A stretch of DNA of 64,000 nucleotides. Source: Pestalotiopsis fici W106-1 (taxonomy: Eukaryota; Ascomycota; Sordariomycetes; Amphisphaeriales; Sporocadaceae). The stretch's first letter is position 1. Each line of letters begins with the position of its first letter. Location of the stretch: assembly GCF_000516985.1 (NCBI RefSeq), contig NW_006917102.1, positions 186,001 to 250,000 of the forward strand, written 5' to 3'. The notes under the pieces were generated by a model that worked only from the letters and a program-made list of their open reading frames with translations, made no database searches and was not told the DNA's origin. Position numbers and translations under genes: made by a program. Below, piece by piece: positions 22,185 through 33,911 of the stretch.

Positions 22185-23610
22185 TGTAAAGATTGTTCTC
22201 AGGGGCTTGACGTGTTTTCAGTGTTGGAGTGCTTCTGGTGCCGAAATCTGTTGTATGGGCGAACATTATTTGCTTTTATATATGGAGAAAAGAACATAAT
22301 ATCACCACTGATGAATATATCACCTTCGTGGTTCGCCTGATCATAGGCCGACTGCCTACCCTCCTGATTTAGGAAATTTAGACGGATCTGCATGGTGTTT
22401 CCCCCCCGATGTCTTTAATAAGGAAATGATACGAGAATGTCCTTGCCAAATGTGTTGTCATCAAGAGTGAATAGTCTCTGCGCAGGATTGACTGACTATA
22501 TCCAGCTTGCCGGGATGTCCCAAAGCTGCGTGTACACAATGCCTCATGCGTGCGTGTCCCACGTGTTACCCAGGTTCGTACCCGTCGAGACCACGTCCAT
22601 CTCCGGGGGGCCATCGAATATGGAGTGCGGGGAATACCCATGTCAGGCACAGGAATGAGTCTGTACGTAATTCCTTTGAATCTGATTTTCGCGGCTTTCC
22701 CGGGCGGCGATTGGTGCGATTACTGAGTACAGAGAAAACTTCTCGAACGGACTCCGGTTTCTGGTGTCAGGGATAATGGTGAAGAATGTAAAGGGGAAGT
22801 GCATTATTTCTAGCCAGTTACGTGATCATTGCGGCCCTGGCTTGGTGGTGTACCCTTGCGGGCATGTAGTTACAGGGGACTCTCCAACTGTACAGTGGCA
22901 GGTTCCGCCAAACTCGAGAGCAAGAAAGCCAACGCATTTTCATGGTCAATTGCGATCAAAACCTGCTTGAGCCCCTAGACTTTTCCCCTATGATTTTCTT
23001 GATTTAGGCGCTCCACCGTTCCAGGCTTTGCATTTTTGCCCTTCCTGTGCGTGCCTCGCTGGACTTTTGGGCGAGCATCCCGTATTTAGCTTTGCTACAT
23101 TACCTTCAAGCATCAACTTTGCACAAGGAAGGCTCCACGTTGACTGCCCCCCACTATAGTATATAGGTAAACTTTTTTATGTTGATCGAGTTCGCAAGCG
23201 ACCGTGGCGGATGGGTTTGGAAACATGAGATTTAACCGCAAACAGTCTTCAGCAAATGAGTGGTGTTGAAGATGATACACGAGAACGGGTTGTGGCTTGA
23301 TTTTGAATTGGGACCATGCGCTGGCCTTGTATATCAAAGAATGTGTTATCAAAAATGTTAGAATTGCCTATAGTCCAGCGACCTTCAAATGTCAAGATTG
23401 GCATCAATTGCAACGGCAATAGCCCGGTGTTTGAGGGGTAACTATAGTTGTGGATCCCGCTTTCTCGCGCGAGACTTTCGACATTCAACTTTCTCAATGG
23501 TTTGGGGTCTTGTGCGTCACGAGACGTCATGCGCCGCTGCAACAGCTGTGTGCTACAGATGAGCATACTCGAGACCCGGCGGCTCTACTTGGAATCAAAT
23601 TTCTTACAAT
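22185..23610. other. Divergent intergenic region between GH27 and Zn2Cys6 regulator genes
   Basis: About 1.4 kb. The left edge is the GH27 promoter and the right edge is the regulator promoter. A few ORFs under 110 codons lack motifs. No repeat or RNA gene is seen. Confidence 0.4.
22274..22282 (-). promoter_or_regulatory. TATA box of the GH27 gene
   Basis: TATATAAAA on the minus strand, about 90 nt upstream of the GH27 start codon. Distance and sequence match a core promoter element. Confidence 0.6.
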
Positions 23611-25392
23611 ATGCGACTCTCAAAGGCCTGTCTGCAGTGTAGGAACGGCAAACGAAGATGCGACCGGGCAGGCAGCTCAGCTTGCACCCAGTGCCTGCAG
23701 AGGAATCTGCCATGCTCAGCTGCTACCAACCCAGACAGACATGCTCGCGTCGCTGTGCAGCCCTTACTGCCTCACCAGTCCCGGCCTGATGCCGAAACTT
23801 TGCACCTGGTAGATCTGTATTTTCGGTTCTATAATGACAGGCCTTATAGTATTTTCCACGAGCACACTTTTAGGACGAGTCTTGTCGCCGGTGCCATTGC
23901 TCCGTCTGTATTGATGGCGATGATGGGTTTATCTGCACGGTACGGAGCGCCATGGGACTACCATCAGTCCTTGCTACCGTCTTTGTCTCATCCTCACAAG
24001 ATATAACTAACCAACACGATGGTAGGTATTCTCCAGACTCGGAAGTGCGGGCAAAGGGCCCAACGTACACAACGAGAGCCAAGAAGCTTCTTCACGACAA
24101 CTTTGAAAACATATGCCTGGAAAACGTACAAGCCTGCATTCTCTTGGGAAACATTTGCTACGATGACGACCTTGCAGACGTCGAGTCATTGTACTTTGGT
24201 AAGGCTTTTGCACCATGGGATGCGCAGTGGATTGGGCAGCACTTATTGTCGGTCGCATCTAGTTCTTGCCGTTCGCATGGCGCAACTCCTTCGGCTTGCC
24301 GTGACAAATGACGCAGACGACGGCGTCACCCGCGAGACAAAGGTCCGGGTGTGGTGGAGTTGCTTCGTCATTGATACTTGGGCCAGTGGTGGTCTGAATC
24401 TATCCCGCCAGTTCAAGATGAAGATCAAGCGTCCACGCGTGCCAATGGAGGAAAACATGTTCTACGCGTTGAGGCAGGGGGACGCCGATGCCGACGTCTT
24501 GCAGTGGCGGCCGGGCTTTTGGGGCCACATGGTGAGAATGGTGGAAATTTACACACAGATACAAGACTTTCACAAGTATCTTGCCGATGCCGACGTTTGG
24601 GACGAAGACTTTATTCTGCTTACAGTGCAAGATCTAGAGGCACAACTGACTCTGTTCGAGCAGAGCATCGAGCCCGGTATGCGCTTTTCACTCGACAACC
24701 TAAAAGCTTACATTCACCAGGGCCTAGGCGGCATCTTTATAGCCTTTAACCTGGGCCTTCATCACTACTGGACACTCTTGTTCTATCTATATCTCGATCA
24801 TCGTCGGCCTCCCACGACGAATGGAAGAGCCTACGCGAGCCGGTGCAAGCAACACGCCACCATAGTCTGCGACATTCTGCGGGCATCGCGAGAGCACGAG
24901 ACGGCTGAAGCGCTATACAATATTGTCGGCCATGTGACGGTCGTGTCGTCTTCAGTCTTGCTTCATACATATCTATTTGGAGAGCCAGAGGAGCTGCCAG
25001 ATGCAAAGCATAGATTGGAGTCGAATTTCGAGTCGCTCGTGCAGCTGCGAAAGTATTGGGCCAGTATCGAATTCATGGTAAGTCAGAATTGATCCCACGG
25101 CCTCGGTTGCATGCATTCTTCTTGTGCTTACGAGTCGTCACAGATCAATCGACTCGTCATATTCCAGAACAATTGTTTACGATCCTTGAATCGGAATACA
25201 CACAGGTTCGATAGATGGATGGTCAAGTTCCTCCTCGAGCATGGTCTGGCGCTCGAGGAGAAGGAGGAAGACGCGGACAACTTGCCCATGGACATGGGAA
25301 ACAGCACCGTCTACGGCAGCTTGCAGTGCGAACGAGGTCGCGTCACGCATGGTATCATAATGGAGTTGCAAAATGGAGATTACTCGTCATAG
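23611..25392 (+). CDS. Zn2Cys6 transcription factor with fungal-specific regulatory domain
   Basis: Four exons (23611-23939, 24026-24198, 24263-25077, 25144-25392) give 521 aa with all phases closing. Residues 7-34 form a Zn2Cys6 binuclear cluster with C-x2-C-x6-C-x7-C-x2-C-x6-C spacing (KACLQCRNGKRRCDRA then CTQCLQRNLPC). The linker is short and the fungal middle homology region begins almost at once (YFRFYNDRPYSIFHEHTFR). Typical landmarks follow: VQACILLGNICY, AVRMAQLLRLAV, VRVWWSCFVIDTW, and the C-terminal NRLVIFQNNCLRS and HRFDRWMVKFLLEHGLAL. It is a nuclear DNA-binding regulator. Its neighbours are a GH78 rhamnosidase and a sugar transporter, so a local pathway role is plausible but unproven. 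Confidence 0.91.
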
Positions 25393-26090
25393 AATTGAAC
25401 CGAGAATGTACTTTGTAAATGCGCCACAAGTTATGTTGTAGTTTTACTTGGTCAGACGGTGCTGGTTTCTACTCTCCCAAGTACCTATTCAACTTGTAAG
25501 CTCAACCCGACGGTGAGGGGATTCCAAGATTTCTGCAAGGGCTGTGGTACTAGCTCTCTGGGGTGCAGACAGTGCGAGCCGTTTTTGCGGGGATTTGGGG
25601 AACCCTAGAAAGCCCCCGCAATCCAGGATCTTGAATCTTGACGAATCGTATAGTCGGAAAGCCGCCCAGCTAACTCACTGTGTCCAATGAGCATCTTGGA
25701 AAGGCGGAGATCCGAGATGCGGCTCAAGGGGGGCTAAGAATTACAGTTGGGCTGCGCCGGAAAGCTGGCCAATTAAATCACGGCAAAGCCGGCGCGGGGA
25801 GAAGCAAGGGTGGGCGTATTTCGTACACTACGGAATAGACGATCAAGTTTTTACCATGGTCACGTCCCGCGCACATTGTACCTTAGTCAGGGGTTTGTGA
25901 TACTTGGGGAAAGAGTTTCTTGGAAGCCGGCGTGGAACCCGAAGAGTTGGCCGCAGATGGGCGAGTGAGAAGTTGCCATCAACGGTCACGGAAAGTGAGG
26001 AACTTGCACACGATGATTTGGGGGAAAATACCACATGATTTATTACTTCTACCCGTCTTGTAGTCTAAGAGTTCCTGCTCTTTGTACATT
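25393..26090. other. Convergent intergenic region between regulator and GH78 genes
   Basis: About 700 bp between two 3' ends. One 63-codon ORF is without character. Nothing else is supported. Confidence 0.4.
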
Positions 26091-28893
26091 CTATGGTGAA
26101 ATTTCTAGATGATAACTGCCCTGCAACAGTTGGATGGTCTTACCGTCGCGTATCCGCGCCTCGGCATCGCCTCTCTTGATGCTCACAACACTCTCCACTC
26201 TCGGCAACTTCAGCTCGCAGACCGTCCCGGTGGGTACATGGACGTCGACCGTTGCCTTGCCGTCCGAGCGCTTTCTGCGATCAAACTTGACCGATATCAG
26301 TCCATAAGGTGACTCAATCTTGCCCTCGACAAAGTCGAATTCCGCCTTGAAGCAGGGCCTGAGACTCCAGATTTGATAAGCATCGGTTAATGGTTCGACA
26401 CCAAGTGCGTAGCTGTAGAACCATTCGTAGATAGTCCCAAGCATATCATGACACTTTGAACGGCAGGCATCCTGCCAAAACTCTGGAAGTGTTGTCTCGC
26501 CCCGTCGGAGGAGTCGCATATACGACGGGTGCTCTTCTCTTCTTGCCATGTTGAGTACGATATCTGGCCGGTCCACGTCGGGGTCCGCCAGAGTGTTCCA
26601 AAGGTACTTGAGACCAATTTCTCCTGCCCGCATGACATGGCCCGAATCCTCGGCATCAGCGACAAAAGCGGTGATGACATCCTTGCGATACTCTGGTGGA
26701 ACAAGCCCAAATTGCAGCGCCATTGCCTGCGCAACCATAGTCCGGTCTTGCTTGCCCGGATTATCGCGTGAAGTATAGAAAGCATACGGGTAGGTGCTCT
26801 TGTCGGTGATTAGGAGGGCCTTGTTGTAAATCTGGTAAATGCGGTCTGCCCAAGACGTGAACCGCGCTTCGTCGTAAGTATTGCCCAGCTCCTTGGCCAT
26901 GAGCGCTACATTGCGTAGGCACTTGTAGTACACGGCTGTTTCGATATTGGCTTGATGGTTTCCGAAAGCAATGTCTCGGCCCCAATCTCCGAGTCCGTGT
27001 TCAATCAGGCCGCCATCGCGTTCTTTGAGCTTCATGTATTCCATGTATTCTACGCAGGGTTTGTAGATCTTGGCAAACACACCTGTGCTGCCATAGTAGC
27101 GCTTTATCAACTCCGGGATCAGGCACACGGCGCAGCCCCAGGTGATAGTATCATGCATGGGGCCACACATGTATCTCATTAGAGGTGCCATGGTGGGCAC
27201 AAGTCCTGAGGGCTCCTGAGTATCAATAATGTCATCCAGGATCTTGGTGTAGACAGCTTCCATGTTGCGCACATATTGTGTGGCCGGGAAAAGTAAAGAT
27301 GTCACCTCTAGCCACCCAAACTTTTCTATCTGAGGACAATCAGTGTGGTAACTGAAGATGTTTGAGCTGAATGTCCAATAGCAGGCATTAATCAGTGCAT
27401 TGACATCGTCCTTGTCAGTTTTGACAAACCCGAGTTTCTCTGCCGCGGAAGAAATGTGTCGTGCAGTGACGGATCGAATGATGGGTAAACCATCTTCTCC
27501 GCCGAGCGAAGCGCCTTCAATCTGGATATAGCGGGCACTGGTGAAGCTGAAATCGGGAGTCCACACCTCACTCTCGCCTCGCCCACAGAGGGTGACTTTG
27601 GAATAGACATGTGTCTCGAACTCCTTGAATAGGGGATCGGGCATCAAAACCAGGCCATCATCCCCAATGGTCTCGGAATATTTGACGCGATACTCTGCAC
27701 CCTCGGTTCCGCTCGCTTCTACGCGCACCATGATGGACGAGTTCTGACCGAGGTCATACATCAAGGTACCCGGCTTGACGACCTTGACAGAAACTGGCTC
27801 GAAAGTATCGTGCAGGACAACGGGAGGCTGGCTCTGGTATTTCAACTTTCCTCTCGGGCCAGTCAGAGGCTTGGCAGGGTCCCAGTCTCCATCATCAAAG
27901 TTGGGACTGTCCCAGCCCACGGGATACGCCCGCCTGTCATGATCCTCAGATGCGTAGATGTTTGCCAAAGTCGTCGCGCTCTTGCGAATTTTCCAGCGCG
28001 TGTCTGAGATGATGGACTCGTGCGAGCCGTCCTCCGAGTGGATATGAACCTCGGCGAAGAAGCAAAGCTCGTTGCCATATCGAACATATGTGTTATCCTC
28101 ATACATTGGCCAGAAGAACCGATCACCTTGATCCCCGGCGTAGAATCCATTGCCCACATGAGCGCCAATGACATTCTCTCCGATGCGCAAAAGATCCGTC
28201 ACGTCGTAACCAACAAACTGAACAGTCCTGTGGTAATTGACCCAGCCTGGATCCAAGACGTGAGGAGAAGCCGCGTGGCCATTGACTGTCAGATTGAAGT
28301 GACCGAGCCCGGAAGCGAATATGACAACACGGTTCGGTTTGTGGTCCAGCTGGAAACTCCGTCGAAGGTAAAAGGGCTTGTCGCTACCGTTGCCAACCCA
28401 TACAGCCTTCCATCGGTTGGCCTCGTCCTCGAACCATGTGCGGAATATGAGACTCGTGTGTGGCATCTAAGCAGGTTAGCAGATGGCTTTGTCGGGGGAT
28501 ACAAGGTATGCCTACGTAGGTTTGGTTCATGCTGTACGGAGGCAAGAGCCTCGAGCATCTTGTGTAAGATGTGTAGAACTGATTGACTGGACTGACTGCG
28601 GTATTCTCATGTTGGTCCCAGACTTGGACAGTCCAGTAGTAGCTCGTTGTCGACTTGAATCCGCCATTTGGCTGACAGAGAACATTGCGCTGCTGGTTGC
28701 TCGCTATTCGACCAGAGTCGAAACACGTCTGCTGCTCTGCCTTGAAGTTTGGGTCGGTCGAGACGCGGAGACGGTAATGTGTCTGCCTTGCTTCTTCTTC
28801 TGTAAAGGCGAGCTTCCAGAATACGCGGAACTCATCAACATCGATGCCGATAGTTTCAGCAAAGCCGTGAATGCCACAGGCAATAACCTCCAT
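26091..28893 (-). CDS. GH78 alpha-L-rhamnosidase, predicted intracellular
   Basis: Two exons, 28893-28516 and 28466-26091, with a 49-bp intron (GTAGGC..TTAG) give 917 aa. Splicing joins SMNQTY to MPHTSLIFRTWFED. Domain order is that of the family: N-terminal Ig-like region with YYWTVQVWDQHEN, the N domain with lectin-like KAVWVGNGSDKP, a beta-sandwich (LMYDLGQNSS), and then the six-hairpin (alpha/alpha)6 barrel. The barrel carries HTDCPQIEKFGWLEV, WGCAVCLIPE, LGDWG and the motif MLGTIYEWFYSYALG. The acidic residues in DCPQIEKFGW and in the later GTIYEWF stretch are the expected catalytic sites. No signal peptide is present, so it probably acts on imported rhamnosides. The adjacent divergent sugar transporter supports this. 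Confidence 0.93.
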
Positions 28894-29540
28894 CGTAAGC
28901 GGGCGTATCCGGAGGTGGCACTTGGCGACAAACGATCAAGAGGCTTCGAGACAGAGTTGTGCTCGTGGGAAAAAGGCAGTCAAACAGTTTCCACGAAGCT
29001 ACGTAGTTTCCAGAGGGGATGACTGCCTTGCCCCATCAGAGGTCGGGAGGAACTGACCCGAAAAGACCTGGGCCTTTGCGCTCCATAATATCCTACTGAT
29101 CTAGGTCGAGTACCTATCTTGTAGCCGGATTCCAGGCATAGTTGTGACAGACTTCAGTCACTGACCTTCTACAGCGTCTCGCGCCTCGTCCCAAATGCTT
29201 GCTGCATTGACTCGACAATGCTAGGTCTTCTCCAATTTCCCCACCTCGGGCCATTTGGAGAGAGGATTCCTCATAGTGCCAACCCCTAGCGAGAACACTG
29301 TGCATCCACCCAGGTTCAGATCCGCTTCCTTTAGCTTCACACTTTCGGATCTGGGGTACACTTGGGGTACATTGAAAGATGCTGGCTGGCCGCTGGACAG
29401 GCTGCGAACAACCGAACTAGGGCCCCTTGATGACAACCAGTATATATACAGATATTTCTTTAAAAGATGCTCGAGTCCCCATCTCCATGTAGCTGTCTTC
29501 TCCGTAGCTTTGAATACTACTCTTCAAGTCTGTTGCAACC
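28894..29540. other. Shared divergent promoter, GH78 / sugar transporter
   Basis: The two start codons are 647 bp apart on opposite strands, so this short region must serve both genes. The transporter side holds a TATATATA element about 95 nt before its ATG. No other gene is seen. Confidence 0.55.
29441..29448 (+). promoter_or_regulatory. TATA box of the sugar transporter gene
   Basis: TATATATA lies about 95 nt upstream of the transporter start codon. Confidence 0.55.
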
Positions 29541-31171
29541 ATGGCCAAGGGTAACGCAATCACCATTGCCTCCTCGGCTTTCCTCGCCGTGGGAGGGTTC
29601 TTGTTCGGATATGACAGTGGTATCATCTCATCTACTATTGCTATGCCACATTTTCTCGAATACTTTGGCCATCCCAGCGATGTGGTTACCGGCGGAGTGG
29701 TTTCAAGCTTTCAAGGTGGTGCTGTCCTAGGAACTATCATTAACATGGTACGACCTCTCTACCAAGTGCTCGCTATACTCAACATTCCCTCATGTGCTGA
29801 TCCTTTGTTAGGTCTTTGCCAACATGATTGGTCGCAAGAGAACCATCTTTGCCGGTTCCGTCGTCTCGCTCTTGGGCTCTACCTTGCAGTGCGCTTCAAA
29901 TTCGATGGCCATGCTTATTGTTGGCCGCTTTATCGGCGGCGTGGCCGTGGGCATGCTTACGAGCACCATTCCCCTATATGCATCCGAGTTATCCATGCCG
30001 CAGTGGCGAGGAGCCCTCTCGGGACTCTTGCAATGGTTTCTTAGCTGGGGCTTCTTGTTTGCTCAGTGGATAGGCTACGGTTGCGAGTTTTCTGACTCGG
30101 ACTTTTCTTGTAAGTTGATCACCTCGTTGATTCTGGATATATGTGTCTGACTTGTATGTTACGCAGGGCGGTTCGCTCTTGGTTTCCAGTGTATCCCTGC
30201 CATTATTCTGATATGTGGTGTTTGGTTCCTACAAGAGTCGCCTCGTTGGTTGATGGAGAAAGACAGACACGAAGAGGCAAAAGGGGTACTGAACAAACTC
30301 AGAAACGGTCAAAACAACTCCCGTATCGAGCTCGAATTCATCGAAATCCGAGACGTTATTGCTGCCGATCGCGAGATTGCTCAAGTGTCCACCATGTCTA
30401 TCTTGACCAAACCATCCTGGAGAAGACGCCTTCTTTTGGGATGTGGTGTGCAAGCATTTGGACCTCTTTCCGGTATCAACGTTATCAATTAGTAAGTCGT
30501 ACATACAATTGTAGTTTGGACGGCTAGGCTGATGCATGAACAGCTACGGACCTAGGATTTATTCCATGCTAGGCATCAACACGCGGACTGCTCTCATGAT
30601 TACAGGCATTAGCGGTGCGCTCTCTATCGTCTATTGTACGATTGGGCTGTGGCTGTTGGAGAAGGTCGGACGAGTCAAGCCTTTAATCGTTTCGGCTGGA
30701 CTTCTCGGCGCCTCCCTTCTCGTCAATGCTGTTCAAGCTCAGTACCTCAACCCGGACAATTACAATCAACTTAGATCAATGGTTGCAATGTACTTTGTCT
30801 TCAGCTTCGCTTATACACCTCTGGGCATTATATCCTGGGTATACCCAGCCGAAATCTTCCCAGTCGAGGTACGAGCTCTAGGCAATGCCATTACAACCTT
30901 TACGAACTGGGTGATCAATCTGGTCTTTGCCCAGTTCACGCCCACCGCCCTCAGCCAGATTGGTTACGCCTATTTCTACGTGTTTTTCGTTTTCAACATC
31001 ATCGCCATGTTGTGCTATTGGTTCTTTTACCCAGAGACAAAGGGTCGTACTCTCGAGCAAATGGACGTTTTGTTCGGTGATCAGCTTGTCCCACATGCTC
31101 TCGAAGATCCCGAAGGTGCCACTGCGGTTCATAAGGATATCGAAGCAGTCACACATGTGGAGAAGAGTTAA
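29541..31171 (+). CDS. MFS sugar/proton symporter
   Basis: Four exons (29541-29747, 29812-30109, 30167-30491, 30544-31171) give 485 aa. Sugar-porter signatures are complete: GGFLFGYDSG in TM1, NMIGRKRTIFAG in loop 2-3, GRFIGGVAVGM in TM4, SPRWLMEKDRHEEA in the central loop, GINVINYYGP in TM7 (spanning the third intron), and FFYPETKGRTLEQMD after TM12. About twelve hydrophobic segments are visible. It is a plasma-membrane transporter of a mono- or small oligosaccharide. Because it shares a promoter with a non-secreted alpha-L-rhamnosidase, L-rhamnose or a rhamnoside is the most economical guess. Sequence alone does not fix the substrate. Confidence 0.94.
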
Positions 31172-32982
31172 TAAGTTCTCGGTACGATAGTGTGGTGGGT
31201 ATTGTCAACACTTTGGATGCAGGTTGATGGTTCACTCGAGCATTTGCTAGTCTCTTTACATTCAGACCTCAATAGTGAAATCATAAAAATCTATTCCGGT
31301 ACCACAAAGAACGTCCAAATTTAGTACATGCCATGATTGCATCAGACGCGCAAACATGACAAGATTGATTCGTCAATTGGCCGGGACAGCTTTGGCGATG
31401 TCGGAGACAAAGTCCCGCAACATGAAAACAGTACAAGACTTGTCGTTTCAGGCGTTATACGCAGTCAGAGATGTCCAACCAATCTAAACCCCATATACCT
31501 CAGCCTCGAGCGAGGTTGTGGCCACTTGGGCATGAGTAAGTGGCTCTTCAATGAGAGCCTGGTTGTGTCACTCGAAAAGTTTTCACCCGACCCGTGTAAG
31601 CCAAGACAGCAAGCACAAGTGAGAATGAAAGCATCCATACTTTCCGACATCTTTTGAAAGTGGCCAGAATTTTGGTAGTCGCATTGCTTTTCCGTTCTAG
31701 AGACTGTCTTGGAACACACGGCACGAACCTCTCTTAGCTGTCAGTCTCAACTAACCATCCCGTTGAGGTCGGCTTGGGTTGCTCGAAGAGAAGCGTTCGA
31801 ATATGAAAGATTTTACAAGCTACTGTTCATTTAATCACTCATGTTTGCGCTGACATGCTGTCAGGTTTCCAGCATGAATTATTGCCGAGGGAAATCGGGA
31901 TTAATACGGAAGTATATTATATGCCAGCATTGTACCAGTTAATGGATCGGCGTGGCGTCTGAAATCATAAGAGTCACTTTGATTGCTTTCACTCACCAAC
32001 GTATCCGAGTTGGCTTGCTTGGTTATCAAAAGCCACATTTGGTGAAATGCAGTGTCGTCATTTCATGCTGACGGGCAATGATTGCTTTTGCTGGGTGAAT
32101 CATAGTGAGCGGTGTGCCAACAAAGTAAACAGACATGCGTTCATCATCACCAGTCCGAGTGCAAACATGTGCTGAAATTACAGACTATGATTTTTATCAT
32201 TGAGACTTGCAGGCCGTAACATCCGGTGGTTACCTGAAAACTGGCATCATGTCTGTTTCTTACAGGTAACAGAAAGTACGAGACCAGCAACACGGCGCGG
32301 GATCTTTGCCTTGCCAACCTTAAGGTCAAGCGTGGGTCAAAACGTGGCGGGCGTATAGAGAATAATGTGGTACGTAGTATAACGTGGCAAGATTTTGGCT
32401 TCCTACTCGTCATTTGTCAACTTCATCGTCTTTCTGTGAGAAAATGCAAACTTGGTGCACCGGGATTCCTAGTATCAGCTAGATTGGCTGTCCGTCATCA
32501 ATGCATACTCTTTTGCTTCACCAGTACCGAAGGAAGCAGAGATTGCTGCACGTACTTTTGACACTTGAACCATGCATTGACAGCATGGAGATGTATGACC
32601 GACTGGGTAAACAGGCATGTCAAAATGGTCAAGATATACAGATCCCAACCAAAAACATGTCTAACAGTTCGTCCGTAAAGCTAGGACACCGTCTTTGCTG
32701 CCGTAGTTGCAGCAACTCTTCAGCGCGGTTGAGCTTTTCTGTACATATCGCATGCACCTCGTTGCCAATCTGGCCAAATTGTTTCGTCAGCATGTATCAT
32801 GATGAGACTTTGCTATTGATGAGTCTCATGCGATGCTGCAATTGGAGTATATATAAAGACCCTGCCTGGGATTCGATGAAAGGCCTTATCTCAGATGAAG
32901 ACAACAAATTAGAACGCACTTGTTCACTTCTCCTCAATTGAAACCACCAGTCTGACCAAAAGAGTTCACATCCATTGCCATA
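31172..32982. other. Intergenic region between sugar transporter and repeat-tailed protein gene
   Basis: About 1.8 kb. ORFs up to 146 codons have no motif and no acceptable gene structure. The right end is the promoter of the next gene. Confidence 0.4.
32848..32857 (+). promoter_or_regulatory. TATA box of the repeat-tailed secreted protein gene
   Basis: TATATATAAA about 125 nt upstream of the ATG at 32983; good match to the core consensus. Confidence 0.6.
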
Positions 32983-33911
32983 ATGTTCAAATCCATTGCC
33001 ACTTGGGCCCTGCTAGCCTCTGCAGCTGTCTATGCTGCCCCCGCCGAAGAGATTTCAAGCCGGGCTGTGTTAAAGGGTCTCGCAGACTTTGAAAGAGTGA
33101 GCACGACTAGCCAAGGTACCAGCCAGATTGGCTATTATGGAGGCCTACAATACAACGGACTTGGTACTGAAATCTACAAATTTTCATAAATTGGATTATT
33201 CCGGCTAATACATGGTCAGGTGCCGTCACTGCTGGAACTTCTAGAAGGACAATTCCTGGTCTTTATCCCCGATCGGGCACCAACGTCGCTGCGTTTGGCA
33301 ATGCTGCCAGTGGTCTCGGCAACCCAGTCATCACCTCTCAATTTTCTGGGTCCAAGACGGCCAATTTTACCATTGGCTCGTTGTTCTTTGGCTGTGTCGA
33401 TGCATCCAACCAGCCTGTGGGCTGCAAACTGGCCCTTGCAGGTTATAACAGCCGCGGAGTTCTCATTGCTTACCAAGCCTTCTACTTCACCCCCAGCGGC
33501 GGAGCAACCAACAACCTCTCTCCGGCTTACCTCGACGCCTTTGTCGGCGTCTCAACCGTCCGACTTGCTGCCGCCTATGTCGGTGGCGTTACTGGCTCGG
33601 TGGCCATTGACGATATAGCCTACTTCATCAACACGATGCCAGCCTCAAGTACTTCTTCGCCAACTCTATCAACTCTATCAACTTTATCAACGACATCGCC
33701 AACTCTATCAACGACCTCGCCAACTCTATCAACGACCTCACCAACTCTATCAACGACCTCGCCAACTCTATCAACGACCTCGCCAACTCTATCAACTCTG
33801 TCAACTCTATCAACGACCTCGCCAACTCTATCAACTCTGTCAACTCTATCAACGACCTCGCCAACTATCTCAACTGTATCAACTCTTTCGCCAACTATGT
33901 CGATAAGCTAG
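32983..33911 (+). CDS. Secreted beta-rich protein with Ser/Thr-Pro repeat tail
   Basis: Exons 32983-33163 and 33220-33911 with a 56-bp intron give 290 aa. A signal peptide (MFKSIATWALLASAAVYA) is followed by ADFERV and a YYGGLQYNGL stretch. The next ~150 residues are beta-rich, with one close cysteine pair (FGCVDASNQPVGCKL) and end in VAIDDIAYFIN. This layout resembles a class of fungal secreted jelly-roll-like proteins, but I cannot name the family. From about residue 205 the frame is a low-complexity TTSPTLS heptad tail, suitable for O-glycosylation. The tail is encoded by 21-bp DNA repeats that stay open in the +2 frame, where they would code NSINDLA heptads and continue to 33988. A frameshift at the repeat boundary would swap one tail for the other. 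The domain part is firm; the tail frame is less so. Confidence 0.78.
33657..33901 (+). repeat. 21-bp tandem minisatellite inside a coding region
   Basis: The unit TCGCCAACTCTATCAACGACC recurs in tandem, with interspersed shorter AACTCTATC/AACTCTGTC variants, for about 245 bp. The unit length is a multiple of three, so copy-number changes preserve frame. No stop codon occurs in several frames, including one on the minus strand. The tail of the secreted protein gene is made of this repeat. Confidence 0.88.

Noticed and set aside
32501..32941. A 146-codon plus-strand frame before the repeat-tailed gene
   Set aside because: It runs through the TATA box of the next gene and has no recognisable feature; most likely chance.
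33628..33864. A 78-codon minus-strand frame of repeated Leu/Ile/Glu residues
   Set aside because: It arises only because the 21-bp repeat lacks stops on that strand; there is no start context or flanking conserved sequence.
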